From contig DAOTVW010000333.1 of NCBI GenBank assembly GCA_034436035.1, positions 1 to 5,527 on the forward strand: DNA of 5,527 nucleotides, read 5' to 3'. The translations under genes and the position numbers were made by a program. Shown in pieces: positions 1 through 5,519 of this stretch (position 1 is the stretch's first letter; every line of letters starts with the position of its first letter). Below the pieces are notes generated by a model. That model made no database searches and was not told the DNA's origin. It saw only the letters and a list, made by a program, of their open reading frames with translations. Origin of the DNA: UBA4823 sp034436035. GTDB lineage: Bacteria > Chloroflexota > Anaerolineae > Anaerolineales > UBA4823.

Positions 1-36
1 AACGCGAAATTCATTTCGCACTCGACGCGTGTGCCG

Positions 37-156
37 GGTTTCCATACCCGACGGTATCACAATTCCGCCGGGGATAAATCCCCTGCTCAAGATATGCAAG
101 TCGGTTGAAACCGACTCAAGGGGAGTCCCCGCCGATACAATCGCATGCGGTGGTCG
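37..156. repeat. Hairpin repeat unit, copy 1
   Basis: This 120-bp unit is identical to copy 2 (173-292) except at one position (T141 versus A277). It contains four short hairpins: the head stem, which begins at 35; GGGGAT-AA-ATCCCC at 70-83; AGTCGGT-TGAA-ACCGACT at 99-116; and GGGG-AGT-CCCC at 120-130. It ends near the 8-bp palindrome CGCATGCG at 142-149. Two blocks are kept word for word in all three copies: a 25-bp block at 66-90, and the block around 125-149 apart from base 141. Near-identity of copies 1 and 2 implies a recent duplication or gene conversion. Confidence 0.9.
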
Positions 157-172
157 AGTCTCCATACCTAAC

Positions 173-292
173 GGTTTCCATACCCGACGGTATCACAATT
201 CCGCCGGGGATAAATCCCCTGCTCAAGATATGCAAGTCGGTTGAAACCGACTCAAGGGGAGTCCCCGCCGATACAAACGCATGCGGTGGTCG
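173..292. repeat. Hairpin repeat unit, copy 2
   Basis: This unit starts 136 bp after copy 1 with a single mismatch over 120 bp. The extra 16 bp before it (157-172) is a degraded duplicate of the head hairpin sequence (TCTCCATACCTAACG against TTTCCATACCCGACG), which suggests stepwise duplication by slippage or recombination. The internal tetraloop hairpin lies at 235-252, and the palindrome CGCATGCG at 278-285. Confidence 0.9.
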
Positions 293-328
293 TATTCCGT
301 ACCCGATGTCGAAATCAACAACATCAAC

Positions 329-348
329 GGCGGGATTGGAATACCGCC
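329..348. repeat. Isolated hairpin between repeat copies 2 and 3
   Basis: GGCGG (329-333) pairs with CCGCC (344-348), followed inward by a G/A mismatch and two more pairs around a short loop. It lies in the 85-bp spacer between copies 2 and 3. The spacer begins with another degraded head sequence (ATTCCGTACCCGATG, from 294). It looks like a further decayed member of the same hairpin family. Confidence 0.6.
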
Positions 349-377
349 CTACAAATATCCCCCGCATTATGTAGGTC

Positions 378-515
378 GGTTTCCATGCCCGACGTTACCA
401 CCACGTTTCGCCGGGGATAAATCCCCTGCTCAAAGCATCAAAGTCCGCTTGAGCGGACTTCCACGGGCTGAGGCGGGACTTGAGTCCCCGCCGATACAAA
501 CGCATGCGTAGATCG
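378..515. repeat. Hairpin repeat unit, copy 3 (diverged, structure kept)
   Basis: This copy keeps the 25-bp block (409-433) and the block with the CGCATGCG palindrome (484-508) exactly, but the rest has drifted. The central stem is AAGTCCGC-TTGA-GCGGACTT (441-460). Relative to copies 1 and 2 it differs at two stem pairs, and both partner bases changed so pairing is kept (G-C to C-G and T-A to C-G). The next hairpin has grown to GGCGGGAC/GTCCCCGCC (472-492, one bulged base) in place of the simple GGGG/CCCC stem. Confidence 0.85.
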
Positions 516-594
516 GGTTTCCACACCCGACAACGCGTGCACAATGAATTTCGCCTTCTCATTCAATGATATTTCCCTAAATCCTTTTCATCCC

Positions 595-1887
595 TTATTG
601 GTTTGGATTAACCAATCGTCCCGCAAAAAGAATACTGCCATTTTGAATATCTCGAACGAAATAAATAAAGGGATGATCTAAATGGATAATCGTGACCGTT
701 TCAGGCATGGCAGCAGTGAGTTCCATAATGACCGCGGTTGCTGCAGCAGCTTCAGTGCCAGCTTCATTGACGGATACATAAGCTTTATGCACTACCTCCC
801 CAATATATAAATCTCGCCTCCCATCCATGCCCGAAAAATCGGCTTGATCACTAAACGCCTGCGGCATCCCTAGCGCTGATAAAGACTTCACCAGGCTGAA
901 ATCTGATTCCACTTTGAATTTGGGCATGTGCAGTTCTACTTGATGAAACTCCCGTTGTGCAAGCTGATCCGACAACCACTGGTCTGTTAACCCTTTTTCG
1001 ATTTGCTCAAATTTACCTGCCTGTGGCATGATAATGACCATTTCCAATTCATTCCCATCGTACGGTATCGCCACACCCTGATAACCTTCTCCTGTAAAAG
1101 TGCCCAAAGAGGTGGTGGTTTGCATCATGGGTACACTCAGCTGGGTTCCGTCGAGCAAATAAAAAGGCGCAGGGCTGGTCTGGTTTTCATCAAAAGGATG
1201 AGCCCACGCAGCATTGAAATAAATCGCATTGGTCAAAACCAAACGGGTTAGAGCATCGATGGCGCCTGGTGGGATTAAATCCTTAATCTTCCCTTCGGTT
1301 TGTTGACTAACCCAATCATTGATGGTCACACGTGCAGCATCTGGATTTGCGGAGAAATTGAGCAGACGGATACCAGCTCCATAATTTTGGGCAAGCAAAT
1401 CAAGGAAATCTTGTAGAAATTGAAAACCTTTCTGCCCCCAGAGCGCATTAACGATATGCAAACGGAAACCCTGGTTATCGCTACCCTGAGCTCCCTTTCC
1501 TAAGCTGGCAAAATACAGGTCAAGGCTGTTAAACGCCGGATGAAGGCGATCCTGCGGTAAGTTAAAGTGTAAGGTTTGCGCCATCTGACGCTCTGTCTCG
1601 CCGCGCGCTCCCGCATACGTCATCGCTAACGCCAATGAGACACTAAAAGGGGAATAGAAGATATTACCGTCTTTTTCTTGGGTGAGCTGCTGATAGAGAT
1701 CGAGCGCAAAAGCGTTATTCCCTGCCACAAGCGCTTCCAAATCGGCATTCGCTGCTTGCGGTGTAATAAGGCGGGGTTTTTCGGATTGGGCAACTTGCGC
1801 GAGGGCAGGGGTGGCTGGGGCTTTTTGGCAAGCCGTCATTCCAGTCAGAAGAGCTAAAATTACGAATATTTCCACTAGCGCTTTCAT
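595..1887 (-). CDS. Serpin family protease inhibitor, predicted lipoprotein
   Basis: This 430-aa protein is a complete serpin, a suicide inhibitor that traps a serine (sometimes cysteine) protease through its reactive-centre loop. Residues 1-20 are a signal peptide ending in a lipobox-like MTAC with Cys20, so the protein should be lipid-anchored outside the membrane; Met at -3 is slightly atypical. A linker (about 21-45) precedes the serpin fold. Landmarks are NIFYSPFSVSLALAMTYAG (from residue 75), LTNAIYFNAAWAHPF (218-232), the hinge EAGTEAAAATA (375-385) and the signature DHPF at 404-407. The Gly/Thr/small-Ala hinge is the inhibitory type that can insert into the beta sheet. Counting from the hinge puts P1 at Thr391, followed by Ala-Ala, which suggests an elastase- or subtilisin-like target (inference). 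The start at 1887 is chosen over an in-frame ATG at 1908 because AAGGAG lies 7 bases upstream and the signal peptide begins there. It is transcribed away from the plus-strand operon. Confidence 0.95.
   Translation of the reverse strand: MKALVEIFVILALLTGMTACQKAPATPALAQVAQSEKPRLITPQAANADLEALVAGNNAFALDLYQQLTQEKDGNIFYSPFSVSLALAMTYAGARGETERQMAQTLHFNLPQDRLHPAFNSLDLYFASLGKGAQGSDNQGFRLHIVNALWGQKGFQFLQDFLDLLAQNYGAGIRLLNFSANPDAARVTINDWVSQQTEGKIKDLIPPGAIDALTRLVLTNAIYFNAAWAHPFDENQTSPAPFYLLDGTQLSVPMMQTTTSLGTFTGEGYQGVAIPYDGNELEMVIIMPQAGKFEQIEKGLTDQWLSDQLAQREFHQVELHMPKFKVESDFSLVKSLSALGMPQAFSDQADFSGMDGRRDLYIGEVVHKAYVSVNEAGTEAAAATAVIMELTAAMPETVTIIHLDHPFIYFVRDIQNGSILFAGRLVNPNQ
597..616 (-). terminator. Weak hairpin at the serpin 3' end
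   Basis: A perfect 7-bp inverted repeat, ATTGGTT/AACCAAT with a 6-base loop, covers the last codons and stop of the serpin gene. It is A/T-rich and not followed by a T-tract in the transcribed direction, so a classical intrinsic terminator is unlikely. It may only mark the transcript end together with the downstream repeat cluster. Confidence 0.2.
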
Positions 1888-1894
1888 CTTCACA

Positions 1895-1900
1895 CTCCTT
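1895..1900 (-). promoter_or_regulatory. Shine-Dalgarno site of the serpin gene
   Basis: On the minus strand, AAGGAG lies 7 bases before the ATG at 1887. It fixes the start there; the upstream ATG at 1908 would place this site inside the coding region. Confidence 0.8.
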
Positions 1901-1906
1901 GAGAAC

Positions 1907-1912
1907 ATTCTA
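1907..1912 (-). promoter_or_regulatory. Possible -10 box for the serpin gene
   Basis: The minus strand reads TAGAAT, five of six matches to TATAAT, 6 bases upstream of the ribosome-binding site. No good -35 is present at the right spacing; the best is a T-rich stretch. If used, the transcript would start almost at the Shine-Dalgarno sequence, giving a very short leader. Weak call from sequence alone. Confidence 0.3.
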
Positions 1913-1983
1913 TCTTAATGACGATATCACGAAAAAATCGTTCCCAGAAATTCAATGCCTTCTAAACTCCACGTGGTTTTTCC

Positions 1984-2012
1984 TTGCCCGAATAGACAAC
2001 TTGTGGCAGAAT
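1984..2012 (+). promoter_or_regulatory. Candidate promoter of the two-gene membrane-protein operon
   Basis: TTGCCC (1984-1989) and CAGAAT (2007-2012) each match the -35 and -10 consensus at four of six positions and are separated by exactly 17 bp. Transcription would be expected to start about 7 bases after the -10, which coincides with the ATG at 2019. That fits the absence of a visible Shine-Dalgarno sequence there and suggests a leaderless transcript. This is inference from weak motifs. Confidence 0.35.
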
Positions 2013-2018
2013 TATTTC

Positions 2019-2378
2019 ATGCTAGGACGATGGATCCGCTTTTTCTTTGCAATCGCAATCGGGGCTGCGGCTGGTTTGGCATATGGCTGGCTGCTTGCAC
2101 CGACAAAACAAGTGAATACACAACCAGAAAATCTGCGCATTGATTACCGCAGTGATGTCGTCCTGATGGTGGCTGAGGCTTATCATGCCGACCATAACTT
2201 AGCGAGCGCCATCACCCGCATAGCACTGCTCGGAAACGCTCAACCAGCAAATACGATCCAACAAGCAATTCTGTTTGCAGAACGGCAGGGATATAGCGAC
2301 ATAGACCTGCAAATGATGCATGAATTACTGGCAGCCGTCGAAGAACTGACCCCACTGATCACCACACCTGTCCCATGA
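2019..2378 (+). CDS. Small membrane-anchored protein, paralogue of the downstream gene
   Basis: This 119-aa protein has no function I recognise. A short basic start (MLGRWIR) precedes one transmembrane helix (about residues 8-27), so the rest should lie outside the cytoplasm. Residues 35-110 are predicted mainly helical, with core AYHADHNLASAITRIALLG (54-72). From Tyr22 to Gly91 it aligns without gaps to residues 24-93 of the next gene product, sharing Tyr22, Pro28, Pro36, Leu39, Ala54-Tyr55, Ala57-Asp58, Leu61, Ala64, Arg67, Ala69-Leu70-Leu71, Pro76 and Gly91. It lacks that protein's linker and C-terminal domain. The reading frame is open back to a TTG at 1899, but the ATG at 2019 sits directly before the membrane helix. 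The 40 extra residues look unlike a signal region and would run into the serpin leader. There is no clear ribosome-binding site. The stop overlaps the next start as ATGA, so the two are probably translationally coupled. Confidence 0.75.
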   Translation: MLGRWIRFFFAIAIGAAAGLAYGWLLAPTKQVNTQPENLRIDYRSDVVLMVAEAYHADHNLASAITRIALLGNAQPANTIQQAILFAERQGYSDIDLQMMHELLAAVEELTPLITTPVP

Positions 2379-3250
2379 AACAATCGCGCGGCTCACTTTA
2401 TCTTTTAACCGGTTTCATCCTTGGTCTGGGGTTGGGGTTGATTTACTCCTTGTTCATCCAACCGGTCAACTATACCGACATTGCTCCTTCGATGCTTGAT
2501 GCGGCGGCAAAAGACCGCTACCGGGCATTGATCGCCATTGCCTATAATGCCGATCAAGACCTGGTACGAGCGCGAGCACGTTTGGCATTACTAAACGATG
2601 ACGATCCGTTTCGGGCTTTAGCTGAACAAGCCCAGCGCTGGTTAGCAGAAGGGAAATCAGAAGAAGAAGCACGGGCGCTAGGGTTATTAGCAGCAAGTTT
2701 AGCCCAAGCGCAAGCTACCATCCTTGCACCGCCAACATCCAATATCCCTGCCACACTTCCAGCAGGGGCAGAAACCTCAAGTTTAATAGCAACGGATACC
2801 ACAGCTCCTCCCACTCCAAATTCAGAAGGTATCGTTGCCCCAGCCGAAGGTGTAAACCCCAATCCGACCCCACTGATTAATCCTTCTCCCTCTCCGCAAG
2901 TGACGCCGACTATAGCCCTGCGCTTACAATTAAGCAAACGCGAATCGGTTTGTGATCCCACGCGCGGACAAAGCCTGATTCAGGTTTATACCTGGGATGC
3001 CAACGGTGCAGAAGTCCCAGGCGTTGAACTGGTTATCAACTGGCAGGGTGGAGAAAATCATTTCTTCACTGGTCTTAAACCTGAAATGGGAGCAGGTTAT
3101 GCCGATTTTAGTATGACACCGGGCATCACCTACACCCTGCGCCTGGCAAGTGGAGGAGAACCAGTGATGAATTTAAGCACTCCAGCCTGTACCACATCCA
3201 GCGGGGAAAAATATTGGGGAAATTGGGTGCTGGAATTTTCCCCGCCTTAG
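2375..3250 (+). CDS. Membrane-anchored protein with helical domain, Pro/Thr linker and C-terminal beta domain
   Basis: This 291-aa protein has no assigned function. Its parts in order are: a basic N-terminus (MKQSR); a transmembrane helix (about 8-28); a helical region (about 39-112) with core AYNADQDLVRARARLALL (56-73) that is paralogous to the upstream gene product; and a low-complexity Pro/Thr/Ser linker (about 115-180, with NPNPTP and NPSPSP), typical of exported surface proteins. The C-terminal region (about 181-291) is rich in alternating hydrophobic residues and has GAEVPGVELVINW (211-223) and GYADFSMTPGITYTL (241-255). This resembles Ig-like or carboxypeptidase-regulatory-type beta-sandwich domains. 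Its only two cysteines, Cys193 and Cys272, bracket the domain and could form a disulfide. The orientation should place everything after the helix outside. It starts inside the stop of the previous gene with no separate Shine-Dalgarno sequence, consistent with coupling. Its stop overlaps that of the convergent helicase gene. Confidence 0.85.
   Translation: MKQSRGSLYLLTGFILGLGLGLIYSLFIQPVNYTDIAPSMLDAAAKDRYRALIAIAYNADQDLVRARARLALLNDDDPFRALAEQAQRWLAEGKSEEEARALGLLAASLAQAQATILAPPTSNIPATLPAGAETSSLIATDTTAPPTPNSEGIVAPAEGVNPNPTPLINPSPSPQVTPTIALRLQLSKRESVCDPTRGQSLIQVYTWDANGAEVPGVELVINWQGGENHFFTGLKPEMGAGYADFSMTPGITYTLRLASGGEPVMNLSTPACTTSSGEKYWGNWVLEFSPP
3201..3245. terminator. Inverted repeat at the convergent gene ends, possible bidirectional terminator
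   Basis: GCGGGGAAAA (3201-3210) and TTTTCCCCGC (3236-3245) form a perfect 10-bp inverted repeat with a 25-base loop. It lies within the last codons of the 291-aa gene and just past the recD2 stop. A second left arm, GGGGAAATT (3216-3224), can compete for the same right arm (AATTTTCCCC, one bulge) with a 9-base loop. A strong stem where the two convergent transcripts end suggests a shared terminator. No T-tract follows the stem in either direction, so it is not a standard intrinsic terminator and could instead be a processing or stability hairpin. Confidence 0.4.
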
Positions 3251-5484
3251 TCGTTTCCCAATTCAATCCGTAACCGCCAATCGAGGGCAGTAAACCGTTG
3301 GGCAACTTTATCATTGCGCACCGCAATACCGATCGCACGTTTATTGCCAATCAGCACACATAGTTTTTGGGCGCGTGTCACCGCAGTGTAGAGCAAATTT
3401 CGTTGCAGCATCATATAATGGGCGGTAAGGATGGGCATAACCACTGCCGGGAATTCCGATCCTTGCGCTTTGTGAACCGATACCGCATAAGCCAGGGTAA
3501 GTTGATCAACTTCGCTCCAATCATAAACAACCGCTCGCCCATCAAAGACTACAGTCAATGTATTCTCTTGTGGGTTGAACCCTTTAATCCAGCCAATATC
3601 ACCGTTATAGACGTTTTTGTCGTAATTGTTTTGCATTTGCATCACTTTATCCCCCGTGCGAAACAATTGACCAAAAAGGATTTTCTCTGTTTTTAGTTTT
3701 GATGGGGGATTTAAGACGGATTGCAAGCGGCTGTTTAAGGCATGCACCCCCGCTTCACCTTTATACATCGGCGAAAGCACCTGAACTTGTTGGCGCGGAT
3801 CCAATCCAAAACGGGTTGGAATGCGCCGGCATACCACCTCTTCCACCCATTTACCAGCCTCTTCCGCTGTTTCGGCTGGGAACAAAAAGAAATCTGCCTG
3901 TGCATCCTCTCCATTGGAGAATATCGGCATTTCTCCGTGATTAATGCGGTGGGCGTTGGTTATAATCTGCGAGCCTTCGCCTTGTCGAAAAATACGTGTC
4001 AGTTTCGTCATCGGGAAACGGCCACTATCAATAATATCGCGTAAGACATCCCCTGCGCCTACGGATGGTAACTGATCTACATCGCCAACCAACAAAATAT
4101 GGGTGCCTGGTTTTATGGCACGGAACAAGGCATAAGCCAATACCATATCCAACATAGACACTTCATCAACCACCAAAAAGTCAATAGGCAAAGGATGGCT
4201 CGCATGATACTTAAAGCCTTCTTTGGGGGAATAACCTAATAAACGATGAATGGTGCTGGCTGGACGACCGGTTGCGTCAGCCAATCGTTTGGCAGCTCGC
4301 CCTGTGGGTGCGACAAACGCGCAGGTTTTCCGCTGGCGCTCCAGTATCTGAATTAAAGCTTTCAGGCATGTTGTTTTTCCTGTGCCAGGGCCGCCGGTTA
4401 ATATCGAAATCGGATAATGAAGCGCTGTCCGAACCGCGTTTTCCTGCTCGTCCGTTAGTGGAATATCCGTAATGCTTTTTTTGAAAGAAGCTGAATCGAA
4501 TTGGAGAGATTCCGCCCGAGCAAGAGAAGATAAGCATTGGGCAATCCCATTTTCGCTGTAATAGAATGGCGCCAAGTAGCAAGCCGGTGAGCCATACATC
4601 GCTTTATTTTCACTAACCATCGCTGGTTTCTGCGTCCCAATCGCAACGGACAGAGCCGCAGAATCGATAAAGCATTTCCCATTCTTCGTCAAACGTTCCA
4701 GCGCGGGCGGGATTAATTCTGCGGGAACCCCTAACAGCTCAGCAGTTTTTTCTACCAGCAATGGCTGTGGGGCATATACGTGCCCATCCTCACTCATTGT
4801 ATTCAAGGTATATAAAATTCCCGCCTCGATGCGGCTGGGATGATCCACAGGCAAACCTAAAGATTGGGCAAGTTTATCTGCGGTCTTAAATCCCACCCCA
4901 TAGATATCTTGTGCCAGGCGGTAAGGATCATTCTGTACCACCGTTAAAGCTTGTTCACCATACTGTTTGAAAATTTTTACCGCCAAATTCGTGCTAATGC
5001 CATGGCTATGCAAAAAAAGCATCACTTCTTTTATTTGCTTTTGTTCCTGCCAGGCTTCCATAATCTTTTGCAGGCGGTGTTTTCCAATATCTGGCGCTTC
5101 AAGTAAACGTTGCGGCTGGTTGTCGAGGATTTCCAGCGTTTGAGCGCCAAACGTATCCACAATTCGCTTTGCGAGGGCTTGCCCAATTCCTTTTATCAAT
5201 CCCGAACCAAGATAGCGTCGAATCCCTTCTATCGTGGCAGGTAAGATTTGTTCACAATACTCACTTTGGAATTGCCAACCATGTTTCGCATGACGCGTCC
5301 ACTGTCCCTGAAAGCGCACCGTTTCGCCGGGAGTCAATTGCGGGAGATTTCCCACCACAACTACCTCATCGCGATCCCCCATTAATAAAGGTTTATGACC
5401 CTCAACTTTAATGCGCAGAACGCAATAACCATTCTCGGCATTGTAGTAAACAATACCGCTTACCGAACCCGATAGGGTGTCCAT
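3247..5484 (-). CDS. recD2: RecD2-type ATP-dependent 5'->3' DNA helicase (SF1B)
   Basis: This 745-aa protein is full length for the RecD2 (YrrC-like) family, which works without RecBC and unwinds DNA 5' to 3' during repair and replication stress. The N-terminal region (about 1-80) opens with SGIVYYNAENGYCVLRIKV, typical of the family's OB-like domain. Helix-hairpin-helix elements follow: IKGIGQALAKRI (97-108), LEAPDIGKHRL (128-138) and IYGVGFKTADKLA (194-206). The motor carries the Q-type motif LTDEQ (343-347), Walker A GGPGTGKTT (364-372), motif Ia APTGRAAKR (392-400), Walker B VVDEVSM (438-444), motif III GDVDQLPSVGAGDVL (467-481), motif IV TRIFRQ (496-501), motif V AYAVSVHKAQGSEF (665-678) and motif VI LYTAVTRAQ (698-706). 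GDKVMQMQNNYDKNVYNGDIG (611-631) fits the SH3-like 2B insertion. All key catalytic residues are present. The ATG at 5484 matches the family N-terminus. It is convergent with the plus-strand operon, with stops overlapping over 3247-3250. Confidence 0.97.
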   Translation of the reverse strand: MDTLSGSVSGIVYYNAENGYCVLRIKVEGHKPLLMGDRDEVVVVGNLPQLTPGETVRFQGQWTRHAKHGWQFQSEYCEQILPATIEGIRRYLGSGLIKGIGQALAKRIVDTFGAQTLEILDNQPQRLLEAPDIGKHRLQKIMEAWQEQKQIKEVMLFLHSHGISTNLAVKIFKQYGEQALTVVQNDPYRLAQDIYGVGFKTADKLAQSLGLPVDHPSRIEAGILYTLNTMSEDGHVYAPQPLLVEKTAELLGVPAELIPPALERLTKNGKCFIDSAALSVAIGTQKPAMVSENKAMYGSPACYLAPFYYSENGIAQCLSSLARAESLQFDSASFKKSITDIPLTDEQENAVRTALHYPISILTGGPGTGKTTCLKALIQILERQRKTCAFVAPTGRAAKRLADATGRPASTIHRLLGYSPKEGFKYHASHPLPIDFLVVDEVSMLDMVLAYALFRAIKPGTHILLVGDVDQLPSVGAGDVLRDIIDSGRFPMTKLTRIFRQGEGSQIITNAHRINHGEMPIFSNGEDAQADFFLFPAETAEEAGKWVEEVVCRRIPTRFGLDPRQQVQVLSPMYKGEAGVHALNSRLQSVLNPPSKLKTEKILFGQLFRTGDKVMQMQNNYDKNVYNGDIGWIKGFNPQENTLTVVFDGRAVVYDWSEVDQLTLAYAVSVHKAQGSEFPAVVMPILTAHYMMLQRNLLYTAVTRAQKLCVLIGNKRAIGIAVRNDKVAQRFTALDWRLRIELGND

Positions 5485-5496
5485 AGATGAAAAAAT

Positions 5497-5502
5497 CCCT
5501 TT
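5497..5502 (-). promoter_or_regulatory. Likely ribosome-binding site of recD2
   Basis: The minus strand reads AAAGGG within GGAAAGGGA, 12 bases before the ATG at 5484. The purine-rich match is fair but the spacing is longer than usual. No better site is closer, and the protein start matches relatives. Confidence 0.45.
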
Positions 5503-5510
5503 CCATCGTT

Positions 5511-5519
5511 ATTGTAGCA
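5511..5519 (-). promoter_or_regulatory. Extended -10 promoter candidate for recD2
   Basis: The minus strand reads TGCTACAAT, a TGn extended -10 with a five-of-six match to TATAAT. It would start transcription near 5504, about 20 bases before the recD2 start codon. A -35 element would fall beyond the window edge, so only half of the promoter can be judged. Confidence 0.5.

Larger units (their letters stand above)
1..554. repeat. Intergenic hairpin-repeat cluster with flanking inverted repeat
   Basis: This stretch has no credible gene and is almost entirely short inverted repeats. In order they are: GCGAAAT/ATTTCGC (4-19), CGGGT/ACCCG (35-50), GGGGAT/ATCCCC (70-83), AGTCGGT/ACCGACT (99-116), GGGG/CCCC (120-130) and the palindrome CGCATGCG (142-149). 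The set recurs in a second copy and, diverged, in a third. A lone TCGGGT/ACCCGA hairpin (513-530) closes the array. A 12-bp inverted repeat (4-15 and 543-554), with an ACGCGT just inside each end (25-30 and 534-539), brackets the cluster and could mark a MITE- or REP-like unit. There is no transposase and no target-site duplication can be confirmed, because the left edge is the window edge. The cluster lies 3' of the serpin gene, where its hairpins could affect transcript ends. That role is inference. Confidence 0.85.

Noticed and set aside
29..511. Open frames across the repeat cluster encoding repeated peptides such as VSIPDGITIPPGINPLLK
   Set aside because: They follow the DNA repeat unit exactly, change frame between copies, have no ribosome-binding site and consist of translated hairpins. 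They are spurious frames.
37..515. CRISPR array
   Set aside because: The repeated parts are far longer than CRISPR repeats, spacers are not of uniform length, the units are themselves multi-hairpin, and no cas gene is near.
1921..1941. ACGAT/ATCGT inverted repeat in the divergent intergenic region
   Set aside because: Only 5 bp with an A-rich 11-base loop, which is expected by chance in this composition.
1899..2018. Longer version of the 119-aa protein starting at TTG 1899
   Set aside because: It would add 40 residues without family features, begin within the serpin's ribosome-binding site and bury the membrane anchor. The ATG at 2019 gives a standard anchor start.
2554..2961. Antisense frame of 135 aa inside the 291-aa gene
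   Set aside because: It is a shadow of the Pro/Thr/Ala-rich linker on the other strand, with low-complexity composition and no start signals.
3247..5484. RecD subunit of a RecBCD complex
   Set aside because: The extended N-terminal OB-like and helix-hairpin-helix region and the 745-aa length fit stand-alone RecD2, and no recB or recC is adjacent.
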